From contig JACJXZ010000006.1 of assembly GCA_020636375.1 (NCBI GenBank), positions 372,001-436,000 of the forward strand: a stretch of 64,000 bases of DNA. Reading direction: 5' to 3'. Positions 25,537 to 33,875 of this stretch are shown in pieces. The notes below the pieces were generated by a model. That model was not told the origin of the DNA and did no database searches. It was given only the letters and a program-made list of their open reading frames with translations. A program made the position numbers and the translations under genes. Positions within the stretch are counted from its first letter, which is position 1. The number at the start of each line of letters is the position of its first letter. The DNA comes from Lewinellaceae bacterium (GTDB taxonomy: Bacteria; Bacteroidota; Bacteroidia; Chitinophagales; Saprospiraceae).

Positions 25537-26067
25537 ATGAATACCTACATCGTCCTCCTCCGTGGAGTCATGCCCACCGGGAAAAACAAGGTGCCCATGG
25601 CGCAGCTCCGGGAAATGCTGAGCGGGGCCGGGTTCGCCGATGTGCGCACTTACATCCAAAGCGGCAATGTTGTCCTGCGCACGGAACTCTCTGCGGAGGA
25701 AGCAGAAAACCGCGTGTATGAACTTATAAGAGCGCATATCGGCCCCGATCTGACGGTGGTCGCCAAAACCGGCAACCAGTTGGAGTCCATCCACCGGGCC
25801 AACCCCTTTACGGATGTGGATATCTCTAGGGTGTTCTACACGATGTTCGCCCAAAAGCCGCCGGCCGATAAGGTGCAGGAATTCCTGAACCTGGATTTCT
25901 CGCCGGAACAGGTGGTGGTCGCGGAGGATGCCGCCTATATGTACATTCCGGGCAATGCCGCCCGCTCCGTATTGAGCAACAACTTCCTGGAAAAGAAACT
26001 CGGTGTTTCGGCGACTACGAGGAACGACAATACCATGCGGAAGCTGATAGAAATGAGCCGTGCTTAG
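25537..26067 (+). CDS. DUF1697 family protein
   Basis: 176 residues matching DUF1697 end to end: 'YIVLLRGVMPTGKNKVPMAQLREML', 'VRTYIQSGNVVLRTE', a conserved 'NPF' near residue 88 and the C-terminal 'TTRNDNTMRKLIEM'. The family is widespread, cytoplasmic and has no established function. A lone gene; the next 490 bp hold repeats and remnants. Confidence 0.9.
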   Translation: MNTYIVLLRGVMPTGKNKVPMAQLREMLSGAGFADVRTYIQSGNVVLRTELSAEEAENRVYELIRAHIGPDLTVVAKTGNQLESIHRANPFTDVDISRVFYTMFAQKPPADKVQEFLNLDFSPEQVVVAEDAAYMYIPGNAARSVLSNNFLEKKLGVSATTRNDNTMRKLIEMSRA

Positions 26068-26225
26068 GGTTCCTGCTGACGGGCGTCGCCGGCGGGCTGG
26101 TTGTCGCTCTGTGCATTGCGGGCATTACGAGTACGTTTTTCCGGAAGTTGGAAAGAGGTCAGTTCTTTATGGGGAATGTGCTTAAATTTGTGATAAGCAC
26201 TAACTATGAGAACTTTAGACCTGGA
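26065..26225 (+). pseudogene. Remnant of a membrane-protein gene
   Basis: An open frame with no plausible start reads 'GFLLTGVAGGLVVALCIAGI', then 'TSTFFRKLERGQFFMGNVL', before running into the A-type repeat. It looks like a helix plus cytoplasmic tail of a former coding region. I cannot name the family. Confidence 0.3.
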
Positions 26226-26228
26226 TAT

Positions 26229-26330
26229 GGCTACCCGTCTAAGGTTGGACACTCGATGCCTTCGGCACACGCTTGGCCTCGACTCCGCTCGGCTTTCCCC
26301 TTTCTGCTGTCCAACCTTAGACGGGTAGCC
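26229..26330 (+). repeat. A-type foldback element, copy 2 (complete)
   Basis: 22-bp perfect arms at 26229-26250 and 26309-26330, opening GGCTACCCGTCTAAGG, enclose the core GCACACGCTTGGCCTCG...TTTCTGCT. This is the intact form used to interpret the interrupted copy at 1175-1451. Confidence 0.9.
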
Positions 26331-26465
26331 CTGAAACTGATAATCGAGGTGGACCTGAATTATTTACCGGATTATACGATCACGGACCATGTTAAGATCA
26401 ACCGCCTGCTGTATGCCATTGCTTCTTCCGCCAAGTTGGATCTGAAGAAAATGCATTCATCGCCG
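26331..26465 (+). pseudogene. Remnant, possibly middle part of a DUF4143-type ATPase
   Basis: The frame directly after the repeat reads 'LIIEVDLNYLPDYTITDHVK', then 'INRLLYAIASSAKLDLKKM'. The spacing of hydrophobic residues resembles the segment of DUF4143 ATPases before the C-terminal domain ('..DL.......K...LL..IA.S'). There is no start and no downstream continuation. Weak assignment. Confidence 0.35.
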
Positions 26466-26555
26466 CCGATGGTATCGAGACCGGTTTCGGCCGGAAAATC
26501 CCTCTTTGGCTGTTCGGGTTTTTGTATTAATCGAAAATGACCAATGACCGCATCC

Positions 26556-27068
26556 ATGAAACTCACCATCCTCTCCGACATCCACGACAACGTCTGGAAC
26601 CTGCTGAAGGCGCTCGGCAGCCCCGATGTGCAACAAACGGGCGCACTGCTCTGCTGCGGCGACCTCTGCGCCCCCTTCATCATCAAGCTGCTGGGGCAGA
26701 GGTATAGCAAACCCATCCACATCGTGCTGGGCAACAACGACGGCGATGTGGCCAGCTTCATCCGCGTTGCCGCCAATTTCCCGAACATCCACCTCCACGG
26801 CGAGTACTTCCGCGGTGAGTTCGGCGGCAGGACGCTGGCCATGAACCACTATCCCATTAAAGGCCGCATCCTCGCCGAGTCGGGCCAGTACGACGTCGTC
26901 TGCTACGGGCATGACCACCAGCTCAACCGGGGCGAGAAAACAGGAAATACCCTGCTGCTCAACCCGGGTGCCATCATGGGCTACAACGGGGCGACGCTGA
27001 AGGATATTCCCGCGACTTATGTGGTTCTGGATACAAAAGCTTTAGATGTTCAGGTATTTGAGTTGTGA
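26556..27068 (+). CDS. YfcE/MJ0936-type metallophosphodiesterase
   Basis: A 170-residue calcineurin-like phosphoesterase: 'ILSDIHDNVWNL' (metal-binding D and H), 'LLCCGDLCAPF', 'VLGNNDGDV', 'MNHYPIKG' and 'VVCYGHDHQLNRGEKTG' followed by 'LLNPGAIMG', the complete metal-ligand set for this small family (about 160-180 residues). The start at 26556 gives the canonical 'MKLTILSDIH'; an ATG four codons earlier is possible. Probably hydrolyses phosphodiesters; the physiological substrate is unknown. A deleted paralogue lies at 34852-35034. Confidence 0.9.
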   Translation: MKLTILSDIHDNVWNLLKALGSPDVQQTGALLCCGDLCAPFIIKLLGQRYSKPIHIVLGNNDGDVASFIRVAANFPNIHLHGEYFRGEFGGRTLAMNHYPIKGRILAESGQYDVVCYGHDHQLNRGEKTGNTLLLNPGAIMGYNGATLKDIPATYVVLDTKALDVQVFEL

Positions 27069-27177
27069 ACGGCAGAAGTTGGCCGTGTTGGAGAAACGAT
27101 AAGTGCCACAAATTCGTTAACTTTACCGGATAAAATGTTTTGCTATAAATAGCGATCTCCAAACAAAACTTTTAAGT

Positions 27178-27429
27178 TTGCTACAGCCTTACCACCCGGC
27201 GCGGATAGGCATTTTTGGTTCTTATGCCCGTGGAGAGAATAAAGCAGGTAGTGATTTGGTTATTCTCATCAAGTTTAAATACCGCATAGGCCTTCTGAAG
27301 CTCGTGCAGATCGAACAGGAAATTTCAGATAAGCTAGGAATACCCATTGACCTTGTAACTGAAAACAGCCTGAAAAACCAACGGCTGAAGAAGTATATTG
27401 AAAAAGATTTTATTACCATCTATGAATGA
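27178..27429 (+). CDS. MNT-type nucleotidyltransferase, probably degenerate
   Basis: The fold signature 'IGIFGSYARGENKAGSDL' is clear, but the DxD pair is broken: the usual S-D-[IL]-D is S-D-L-V here, losing the second catalytic Asp; 'IPIDLVTENSL' with the third acidic residue remains. No ATG exists in frame: the frame is open back to about 27130 and would read 'INSDLQTKLLSLLQPYHPAR' from an ATA at 27145, so either TTG at 27178 is used or a start codon was lost. MNT proteins normally pair with a HEPN toxin; none follows. The stop overlaps the Uma2 start by four bases (ATGA). Confidence 0.6.
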   Translation: MLQPYHPARIGIFGSYARGENKAGSDLVILIKFKYRIGLLKLVQIEQEISDKLGIPIDLVTENSLKNQRLKKYIEKDFITIYE

Positions 27430-28178
27430 AAACCGCACTAAAAAAGATCAATATGCCGACCGCCAGCGAACGACAACCTGCTAAACTAGCCGCCGTCCGT
27501 ACCTCCGAACCGTTCCGCAAACGGCGGCACTGGCCCAAAACCCTGGAGGCGCGCATCGGGCTGGGCCTCCGGGAATTGCGTGCGCCGGCCACTTTCGAGG
27601 AATACCTTGCGCTCTCTGAAGATTGCAACTACCGCATCCACTACCGGGACGGGCAGGTGATCTCCTTCCTGGAAATCGACGAACAAACCAACGCGATCAT
27701 GGGTGAAGCAAGTGTAAAACACGAACTGATCGTCGCCCGGATGATCAGTTTATTAACAGAAACCTTGGGTAAGGCAGGCCCCGGATTTCAGGTGCTGGGA
27801 AGCAACGTCCGCCTTTTCATTGCCGAAAACCGAAAGGGCTGCAATGCCGATGTGACCGTCGTAAAGGGCAAAGTAGAACAGAAAACCTATAAATTCAACC
27901 GGCGGGCGGTTTCGGGCATCACCAACCCCTGGCTGGGGGTGGAAGTGCTGTCCGACAGCACCCGCGAGTTCGACCTCTCCGATAAGCTGAGCGATTACAA
28001 ACAAATCCCCTCCCTCCAGCAGGTGATCTTTATTGAACAGGAGGAGGCCTGGGCGTCCACCTATATTCGCGTTAGCCCCAAAGAATGGCGCAACCTCGAC
28101 CTTACCTCGCCCGAGGATCAGATTCCCGTGCAGGGCGACAACATCCCTCTTCAACGGGTGTATGAGCATATCCTGTAG
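27426..28178 (+). CDS. Uma2-family (DUF820) PD-(D/E)XK endonuclease-like protein
   Basis: 250 residues. After a basic N-terminal extension (1-50), the Uma2 domain runs from about residue 55: 'TFEEYLALSEDCNYRIHYRDGQV', 'MGEASVKHELIVARM', the nuclease core 'NADVTVVKGK' and 'WLGVEVLSDSTREFDLSDKL', and 'YKQIPSLQQVIFIEQEE'. The fold belongs to the restriction-endonuclease-like superfamily; these proteins are abundant in some bacteria and their target is unknown. An alternative start is the ATG at 27453. It overlaps the MNT gene by 4 bp. Confidence 0.85.
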   Translation: MKTALKKINMPTASERQPAKLAAVRTSEPFRKRRHWPKTLEARIGLGLRELRAPATFEEYLALSEDCNYRIHYRDGQVISFLEIDEQTNAIMGEASVKHELIVARMISLLTETLGKAGPGFQVLGSNVRLFIAENRKGCNADVTVVKGKVEQKTYKFNRRAVSGITNPWLGVEVLSDSTREFDLSDKLSDYKQIPSLQQVIFIEQEEAWASTYIRVSPKEWRNLDLTSPEDQIPVQGDNIPLQRVYEHIL

Positions 28179-28207
28179 TTTCGTGCCGCGATCATCCTCC
28201 CTTATTT

Positions 28208-29155
28208 CTACTCACAGGAATTTACCAACAGCTCTTCCGCCTGTTCCCGGGGCCGGTGGTTCCAGATATAAAGCTCCCCTTTCCGGTAGTTGAGGGCCGT
28301 TTTGTACTGTTTGAAGAATTCAATGCCCAAAATACCATCCAGCCTGGGGCCGGATAAGCCCCGGTTGAAGTCATCCAGGCTGATAAAAACCGCCGGCATG
28401 GGCCAATAGGCCGCCGACCCCAGCGTAAATCCTTTCAGTTTGGCACGAACCGCTTTCCTCATTTGCCCGGATACTCCGCGTACGACATGCTCCTGGGTAT
28501 CGGACAGGCAATGATCCACAAAAGGCAGCAAGCCCTTGTGAAATAAATTGGCCTCGGCAGCGGAGTCCAGCCCCAGCTTTAGAGGCCGGCCGCCGTATTG
28601 CTTTTCCAGGTAAGGGATCTTCTTCTTGAACTGCAGCGGGAATACATCGCTGGGGGGCGGCTCTCCGCAAGGTGTATTTAAGCGGTTTCCGTCCTCATCC
28701 AGTGGGTAAAATACCAGCTGCAGCCGGCCAAAATCTATCTGTAACTCCACCTTTTCCAGGACGCTTGCCCCAAGCAGGCCCAGTATGGTCCGATTGTATC
28801 TTCGTTCCAAATGGGCCAGGTTGACGATGGCGGCATTGATGTTTTCCCATTCGATGTGGCCGAGCCGGAGGTCCACCCTTTGGCTTTCTACTTTTTCTAC
28901 ATCGCCGTTTAGCCCTATCACTCTGCTGTCATAAAGGCGTTCTCCCCGAAAATACTGGCTGTTGAGGATGAGGTCGGAGGAACCGGTGTCCAGAATAAAG
29001 GCGCCCTGCTGATCCTTATTTACCGTTATATCCACGATCAGCAACCTGCCCGCCAATTGCAGGGGGACGATGATGGGGTCGGCCGGGGCCCTGTTGGAAA
29101 TGAGAAATGAAAACAGAAATAAGATGTACGATAACCGCCTGGTCTTCTGTGTCAT
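28208..29155 (-). CDS. Retropepsin-like aspartic protease, exported
   Basis: 315 residues with an N-terminal signal peptide (to about residue 25, 'APADP'). Two retropepsin-like half-domains are visible: 'AFILDTGSSDLIL' near residue 52 with the classic D-T-G-S, and 'LKLGLDSAAEANLF' near 193, where D-S-A replaces D-[ST]-G. The second flap 'LDGILGIEFFKQYKTALNYRKGELYIW' is typical of bacterial clan AA proteins. It may process periplasmic or surface proteins. Monocistronic, between Uma2 (convergent) and a repeat-filled spacer. Confidence 0.8.
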   Translation of the reverse strand: MTQKTRRLSYILFLFSFLISNRAPADPIIVPLQLAGRLLIVDITVNKDQQGAFILDTGSSDLILNSQYFRGERLYDSRVIGLNGDVEKVESQRVDLRLGHIEWENINAAIVNLAHLERRYNRTILGLLGASVLEKVELQIDFGRLQLVFYPLDEDGNRLNTPCGEPPPSDVFPLQFKKKIPYLEKQYGGRPLKLGLDSAAEANLFHKGLLPFVDHCLSDTQEHVVRGVSGQMRKAVRAKLKGFTLGSAAYWPMPAVFISLDDFNRGLSGPRLDGILGIEFFKQYKTALNYRKGELYIWNHRPREQAEELLVNSCE

Positions 29156-29204
29156 ACAGGATTGGGTTTTGGGTTTTCAGCAATTTCTCATGTAGAGCAT
29201 GCAC

Positions 29205-29283
29205 GTATCGCCACAAAAACACAAAGGCACCAAATCCGCACTAAATTTAGTGCGGATTTGGTGTTTTAGTGCTTTCGTGGCAT
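29205..29283. repeat. D-type palindrome (CACxAAA...CCGCACTAAA), copy 1
   Basis: CACCAAATCCGCACTAAA is followed directly by its perfect complement; the outer part (CCACAAAAACAC / GTGCTTTCGTGG) pairs loosely. Related copies lie at 49457-49520 and 56136-56182. Confidence 0.8.
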
Positions 29284-29432
29284 CCTCTCGCCGCGTGCGC
29301 ACCTTACATGAGAAACTACTGTTGGGTTTTCTGAAAAAGGGTTGCGTTCCTTATACAAATTGCCTGAATACCGAGGATGGTTTTTAGACAGATCGTGCGG
29401 CCGTTTGGACAGATCGTGCAAATCCTGCTCAG

Positions 29433-29560
29433 TACGCTGTTAAATAAGTAAATTGTCGTTTCTGGGTGATGAATTTTGGTTCTGATCGAAGGCGAGGACG
29501 AAACGAAGAGCAGGGCGAAAAGGCACGCCCAGAAGCATAAGATATTTATTTAACAGAGTA
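29433..29560. mobile_element. B-type foldback element, copy 3, flanked by CTCAG
   Basis: Terminal repeats TACGCTGTTAAATA and TATTTAACAGAGTA pair with one mismatch, inner segments (TTCTGGG / CCCAGAA) pair again, and the core contains AAGGCGAGGACGAAACGAAG. CTCAG occurs at 29428-29432 and 29561-29565. The right copy carries the stop codon (TGA on the minus strand) of the hybrid histidine kinase. Confidence 0.75.
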
Positions 29561-29561
29561 C

Positions 29562-32500
29562 TCAGCGGCTGTTCCGGGACCGGTAGCGGGTGGGAGGCAT
29601 GCCGTATTCCCGTTTAAAAACCCGGGAGAAGTAGGCCTGGTCGGCAAAGCCGCATTCCCGGGCTACTGAAGCGATAGGCAGGGAAGTTTCGGCGAGGAGC
29701 TTTCTGGCCTTAGCCAGGCGGAAAGAACGGATGTAGCGGCTGGGGCTCATCCCGGTGAGGGCAGCCAGCTTCCGGTACAGGTTGGAAGGGTCGACGAACA
29801 GCGCCCGGCACAATTGGTTAACCGTAAACTCGCTATCATCCAAATGGGCTTCAATAATCCCGTTGACATTGGCGAGGAAAGCCTTCTCCTGGTTAGATAC
29901 AGCCGGGTCAGGTGCGAAGGAGGCGGGTTCCTCGCTCAACCCGGCTGCGCTGCGGTAGTAGGCCTGCAGTTTCCGGCGTTGCTCCAACAGCATTCGGATG
30001 CGGACTTTTAGCTCTTCCGGCAGGAAGGGTTTGTCGAGGTAGGCGTCCGCCCCCTGCCGCAGGCCTGTCAGGCGGGAATCCACATCGGCCCGGGCGGTCA
30101 GCATGATGATGGGGATGTGGCTGGCCAGTTTATGGTTTTTCAGCGTATTGCAGAGTTCGAAGCCGTCCTTTTCCGGCATCATCACATCGGTGATGACGAT
30201 GTCCGGGATCAGCGCCAGGGCCTTATCAATGCCCTGCCGGCCGTTGTAAGCCACCTCCAGCCGGTACAAAGGGTTGAAACAGCCGATGAGGAAACGCACC
30301 AGGTCGGGGTTGTCTTCGACGATCAGAAGGAGGGGCTTGCCCTTTTCCGGTGACGGTAGCTCATTAATGGGTGAGGATGGGACATCTGGCACGGCCACTG
30401 CCGGAAGATGGGTTTGGATGGCCTTCTTCCTGGTAACCGGAAGGGTAACCGTGAACTCACTGCCTTTGCCCAGCTCGCTCCTGACGGTAATTTCACCACC
30501 CATCAGTTGCACCAGCTCTTTGGTTAGGGCGAGGCCTATGCCAGCCCCGCCTAGCCCCAGCCTCCCCCTAACCCCCTCCAAAGGAGGGGGAGAAGGCGCC
30601 ATGTTGGCTGCCATATCAGCGCCTACCTTCCCTCTTTCTTCGCTCGCCGAAGCTTTGCGAAGGAGAGAGGGGGATTGAGAGGGGCTGCTATAAAACCGCT
30701 CGAATATAAACGGCAGCTTATCTTCCGGAATGCCGATGCCCGTATCTCTGACCTTTATCTGCAGCCGGCCGGCCACTTCATCTGCCAGGACGTATACATT
30801 CTTCCCTTCCGGAGCGTATTGGATGGCGTTAGACAGTAAGTTGGACATGACATGCGTGAGGCGGGCGGGGTCATAGTCCATGTAGAATTCCTTTATTTCG
30901 CTCAGGAAGTGGATTTGTATGTTTTTGTCGGCGGCCAGGGAGTGAAAAGATTCGATCAGATATTGCAGGTAATTGATGATGTCTCCCTGTTGCATGTCCA
31001 GTTTCAGCTGGCCGGATTCCAGTTTGGAAAGGTCCAGCAACTCGTTGACCAGCCGGAGCAATTGCCTGCCGTTGCGCCCCACGATCTGCAGCTCGTCTTT
31101 CAGGCGCCCGCTCACCTGGCTTTTCATCTGCTCGGCCAGGCCCAGGATGATGGTGAGGGGGGTGCGGAACTCATGGGTGATGTTGGTATAAAAGCGGGTT
31201 TTCATCTGGTCGAGCTCCTGCAGACGTCGTGCTTCGGCCTGCGCCAGGCGGCGGTTGAGCTGAAAGTAGTAAAGGCCGTAGAGCAGCCCGGCAGCCAATA
31301 CGATCCACAGGGCTGAGGCCCAGCCGGTGCGCCACCAGGGCGGGTAGATGGTAATGGCGATGGAGGCGCCCTCTTCATTCCAGTAGCCGTCCCCATTGGC
31401 GGCCTTTACCTTCATCGTGTATTTGCCGGGGCTCAGGTTGGTATAAACAGCAGTGCGCTGGTTGCCTGCCTGCCGCCATTCTTCATCGTAATTGACCAGC
31501 TTGTAGGCAAACCGGTTGTTTTCCGGAGCGGCAAAATGGGGCGCGGCATAGGTAAAGGACAGGTCGTTCTGCCAGTGTTTCAGCTCAAGGCGCTGTGCTG
31601 CCGAGATATGTGCCCGGAGCGGACCGGAATCGCTGATCTCTACCGATTCGTTGAAGAGCCTGAAATCGGTGAATACCACTTTGGGGGGGATGCGGTTTTC
31701 CCGGATGGAATCGGGGTGGAAGCTCAGCAGGCCGGCCCGGCTGGTGAAAAAGAGCTCTCCCTTGTCATTTTTAAAGGCGCGCATGAAGGTATGCGTCCAG
31801 TGTTCTTTATCATCCGTCCATTTGGTATAGTCAAAATGTTTGACAACCGCCTGCCGGTCGGTATCGATCAGAGAGATCCCTTTAGCGGATACGGCCCATA
31901 GTTGTTGGTTGTCGTCCAGTATAAGGCCCCGAACCGGCACATTCCGGAGGCCCAGTTGCGCCGTCAGGTGGGTGCTGGCTTTGGTTTTCCGTTCGACAAA
32001 CACCAGGCCGTTGTTGTTGGCCGACGCCAGCCAGAGGTTGCCCCGCCGGTCTACGGCCATGTCCTTGACGCCGGCTTCTGTGTAGAACAACTCAAAGGAT
32101 TCGTCCCGCGGGTCGAATTGCAACAGCCCGCCCCGGCTGCAGGCCCACAGCATTCCGGAGGGGCCTTCCACCAGCTTGTACAGGTTGTTGATGGATTGAG
32201 GGGCGGAAGCTTGACCCTGAAATTTGAAGTTGGAAAAGGCGGGCTTATCAATATCATCCAGCCGGTATATGCCCGCGCCCCAGGTGGCTACCCAAAGCTG
32301 GCCCTGCCGGCTTTCCAGAATATGCAAGACATGCTGCCGGTTTTCCGGCGAGCCTGCTTCTGTGTCGTAATACCGGACGGTATTGGTTTCAGGGTCCAGC
32401 CGTTCCAACCCCAGTTTATGGCCGATCCAGATGTATCCCTGCTGATCTTCCAGCACACCGGTTACCCGGTCGTGCCGGATGGATGCGGTTGCGGTAGAAC

Positions 32501-33875
32501 CGGTATGATACTGTTGCAGCTGCCCCTGCTCCCGGTTCCAGCGGTAAAAGCCTTCGTTTTCCGTACTGATCCAGATGCTGCCGTCCCGGCCTTGGCATAC
32601 GCCGCTCAGGTACCGGCCCTTGATCCCGCCATCCGGTTGGCCGGCTTTTAGAAAATGAAACCAGGAATCCCGGGGGTTGTATTTAAACAGGCCCGTCCCG
32701 CGGGCGCCGAACCAGAGCACTCCCGACTGATCCTCCAGAGCGGAGAGCATGCCGTAAAATTGTATTCCGGCATTCGGCGAATAGCCGTCGCGGCAAAGCG
32801 TAAACCGTCCTGTGGCGGGATCGAAAAAGCTGAGCCTGGCATCCGCATCGATACCGCTGCCCACCCACAGCTTACCGCTTTGATCTTCCAGCAAAGTACT
32901 CACCAGGTTGCTGGGCAGGCTGTGAGGATCGGTGGGGTCATGCCGGTACTGCCGGAACGTTCCATACGCCGGGTTGAAATCGAACACCCCACCCTGCAAG
33001 GCGCCTACCCAAAAACGCCCGCGGCACTTTCGCTGCGCAATGGCGCTGATGCAGTGGTTCCGCGGGTCGTAAACACTGCCGGGAAAGAAAGGGTGCAGGT
33101 GGAACTGTCCGGACTTATGATCGAAGCGGCACAATCCCCGGTGGGTGGGTATCCAGAGGTAACCGGCTTCATCCTCCATCAGGCGGCCGTGGATGATGTT
33201 GGAAGGAAGCGAACCCGGCATTTTGCTATCATGAACATAGTGTTTTAAAGTGGCTTCCGGCCCTCCTGCCGATTTCAGGCCCAGCCTGTACAGCCCGCCG
33301 CCGGCAGTGCCTATCCAAAGCTGTTGGCGGCGGTCAATGAAAAGGGTGGTGATAATGTGGTTGATAGCGCCCTCGCCGGCGCTTTCTGAAAGCCGGAAAG
33401 CAATAAAAGTATCGGTATTCCGGCTGAAGCGGAACAGCCCGGGGCCTTTATCCGGAATGATTTGAGGGCTTAGCGCTCCGGTGTTTTTTGCGCTTTCTAT
33501 CCAACTGTGGTAGAGGCTCCCCCAATCCACTATTTTGTTGGCGGCGATCCATAGGGTTCCCTCCTCGGTTTCGGTGATGGCATTGATGTTTTGCCGCCCG
33601 GCATATTGTGGGTGGCGCTCATTGACGGTGTAAACGGCCTTTTCGTACCCATCGTACCGCAGCAGGCCGGTAATCGTGCCGGCCCAGAGCAACCCCAGCC
33701 TGTCCTGGTGCAGAGCGTGGATGGATTCCCCGGGCAGGCCGTCGTTGGCGGTCAGCTGTTCAAGGCGTATGGCCTGTTGTTGAGGGTGGGCCGGGAGTGT
33801 GGCCAGAAGCGATAAATAAGCTGCCCAAAGAATTCGCCTAATCCAGATAGGCCGGTATCTTCGGCAGGCTCTCAT
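29562..33875 (-). CDS. Hybrid two-component system protein (sensor kinase, receiver and AraC-type regulator in one chain)
   Basis: 1437 residues: signal peptide (1-33), a periplasmic sensor of many Reg_prop propeller repeats ('LWIGTAGGGLYRL', 'WVGALQGGVF'), a Y_Y_Y domain (about 770-835, 'FAYKLVNYDEEWRQAG'), one TM helix (about 848-870), HisKA with His901 ('ITHEFRTPLTIILG'), HATPase, receiver with Asp1230 ('VITDVMMPEKDG') and an AraC-type DNA-binding end ('SVARECGFADQAYFSRVFKREYG'). Such proteins usually sense glycans and switch on nearby utilisation genes, but none is seen here. About 43 extra residues, including 'RKASASEER', lie between the two glycine boxes of the ATPase and come from repeat insertions. 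It overlaps the upstream lactonase-like gene by 38 bp. Confidence 0.93.
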   Translation of the reverse strand: MRACRRYRPIWIRRILWAAYLSLLATLPAHPQQQAIRLEQLTANDGLPGESIHALHQDRLGLLWAGTITGLLRYDGYEKAVYTVNERHPQYAGRQNINAITETEEGTLWIAANKIVDWGSLYHSWIESAKNTGALSPQIIPDKGPGLFRFSRNTDTFIAFRLSESAGEGAINHIITTLFIDRRQQLWIGTAGGGLYRLGLKSAGGPEATLKHYVHDSKMPGSLPSNIIHGRLMEDEAGYLWIPTHRGLCRFDHKSGQFHLHPFFPGSVYDPRNHCISAIAQRKCRGRFWVGALQGGVFDFNPAYGTFRQYRHDPTDPHSLPSNLVSTLLEDQSGKLWVGSGIDADARLSFFDPATGRFTLCRDGYSPNAGIQFYGMLSALEDQSGVLWFGARGTGLFKYNPRDSWFHFLKAGQPDGGIKGRYLSGVCQGRDGSIWISTENEGFYRWNREQGQLQQYHTGSTATASIRHDRVTGVLEDQQGYIWIGHKLGLERLDPETNTVRYYDTEAGSPENRQHVLHILESRQGQLWVATWGAGIYRLDDIDKPAFSNFKFQGQASAPQSINNLYKLVEGPSGMLWACSRGGLLQFDPRDESFELFYTEAGVKDMAVDRRGNLWLASANNNGLVFVERKTKASTHLTAQLGLRNVPVRGLILDDNQQLWAVSAKGISLIDTDRQAVVKHFDYTKWTDDKEHWTHTFMRAFKNDKGELFFTSRAGLLSFHPDSIRENRIPPKVVFTDFRLFNESVEISDSGPLRAHISAAQRLELKHWQNDLSFTYAAPHFAAPENNRFAYKLVNYDEEWRQAGNQRTAVYTNLSPGKYTMKVKAANGDGYWNEEGASIAITIYPPWWRTGWASALWIVLAAGLLYGLYYFQLNRRLAQAEARRLQELDQMKTRFYTNITHEFRTPLTIILGLAEQMKSQVSGRLKDELQIVGRNGRQLLRLVNELLDLSKLESGQLKLDMQQGDIINYLQYLIESFHSLAADKNIQIHFLSEIKEFYMDYDPARLTHVMSNLLSNAIQYAPEGKNVYVLADEVAGRLQIKVRDTGIGIPEDKLPFIFERFYSSPSQSPSLLRKASASEERGKVGADMAANMAPSPPPLEGVRGRLGLGGAGIGLALTKELVQLMGGEITVRSELGKGSEFTVTLPVTRKKAIQTHLPAVAVPDVPSSPINELPSPEKGKPLLLIVEDNPDLVRFLIGCFNPLYRLEVAYNGRQGIDKALALIPDIVITDVMMPEKDGFELCNTLKNHKLASHIPIIMLTARADVDSRLTGLRQGADAYLDKPFLPEELKVRIRMLLEQRRKLQAYYRSAAGLSEEPASFAPDPAVSNQEKAFLANVNGIIEAHLDDSEFTVNQLCRALFVDPSNLYRKLAALTGMSPSRYIRSFRLAKARKLLAETSLPIASVARECGFADQAYFSRVFKREYGMPPTRYRSRNSR
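30549..30690. repeat. Palindromic repeats inserted in frame inside the kinase ATPase domain
   Basis: Two repeat types lie side by side: a C-rich palindrome (CTCCCCCTAACCCCCTCC followed by AAAGGAGGGGGAG) at about 30559-30592, and GCCGAAGCTTTGCGAAGG at about 30646-30663, a close relative of the palindrome in RNase P RNA. They encode residues about 1063-1105 of the hybrid kinase, where relatives run directly from the FERFY box to the second glycine box. Confidence 0.8.

Noticed and set aside
26148..26540. 130-codon protein-coding gene
   Set aside because: The frame passes straight through the A-type foldback element; the two ends look like unrelated gene remnants, so it is not one gene.
27422..27484. 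HEPN toxin partner of the MNT gene
   Set aside because: The frame beginning MNENRTKKDQ stops after 20 codons and shows no HEPN motif.
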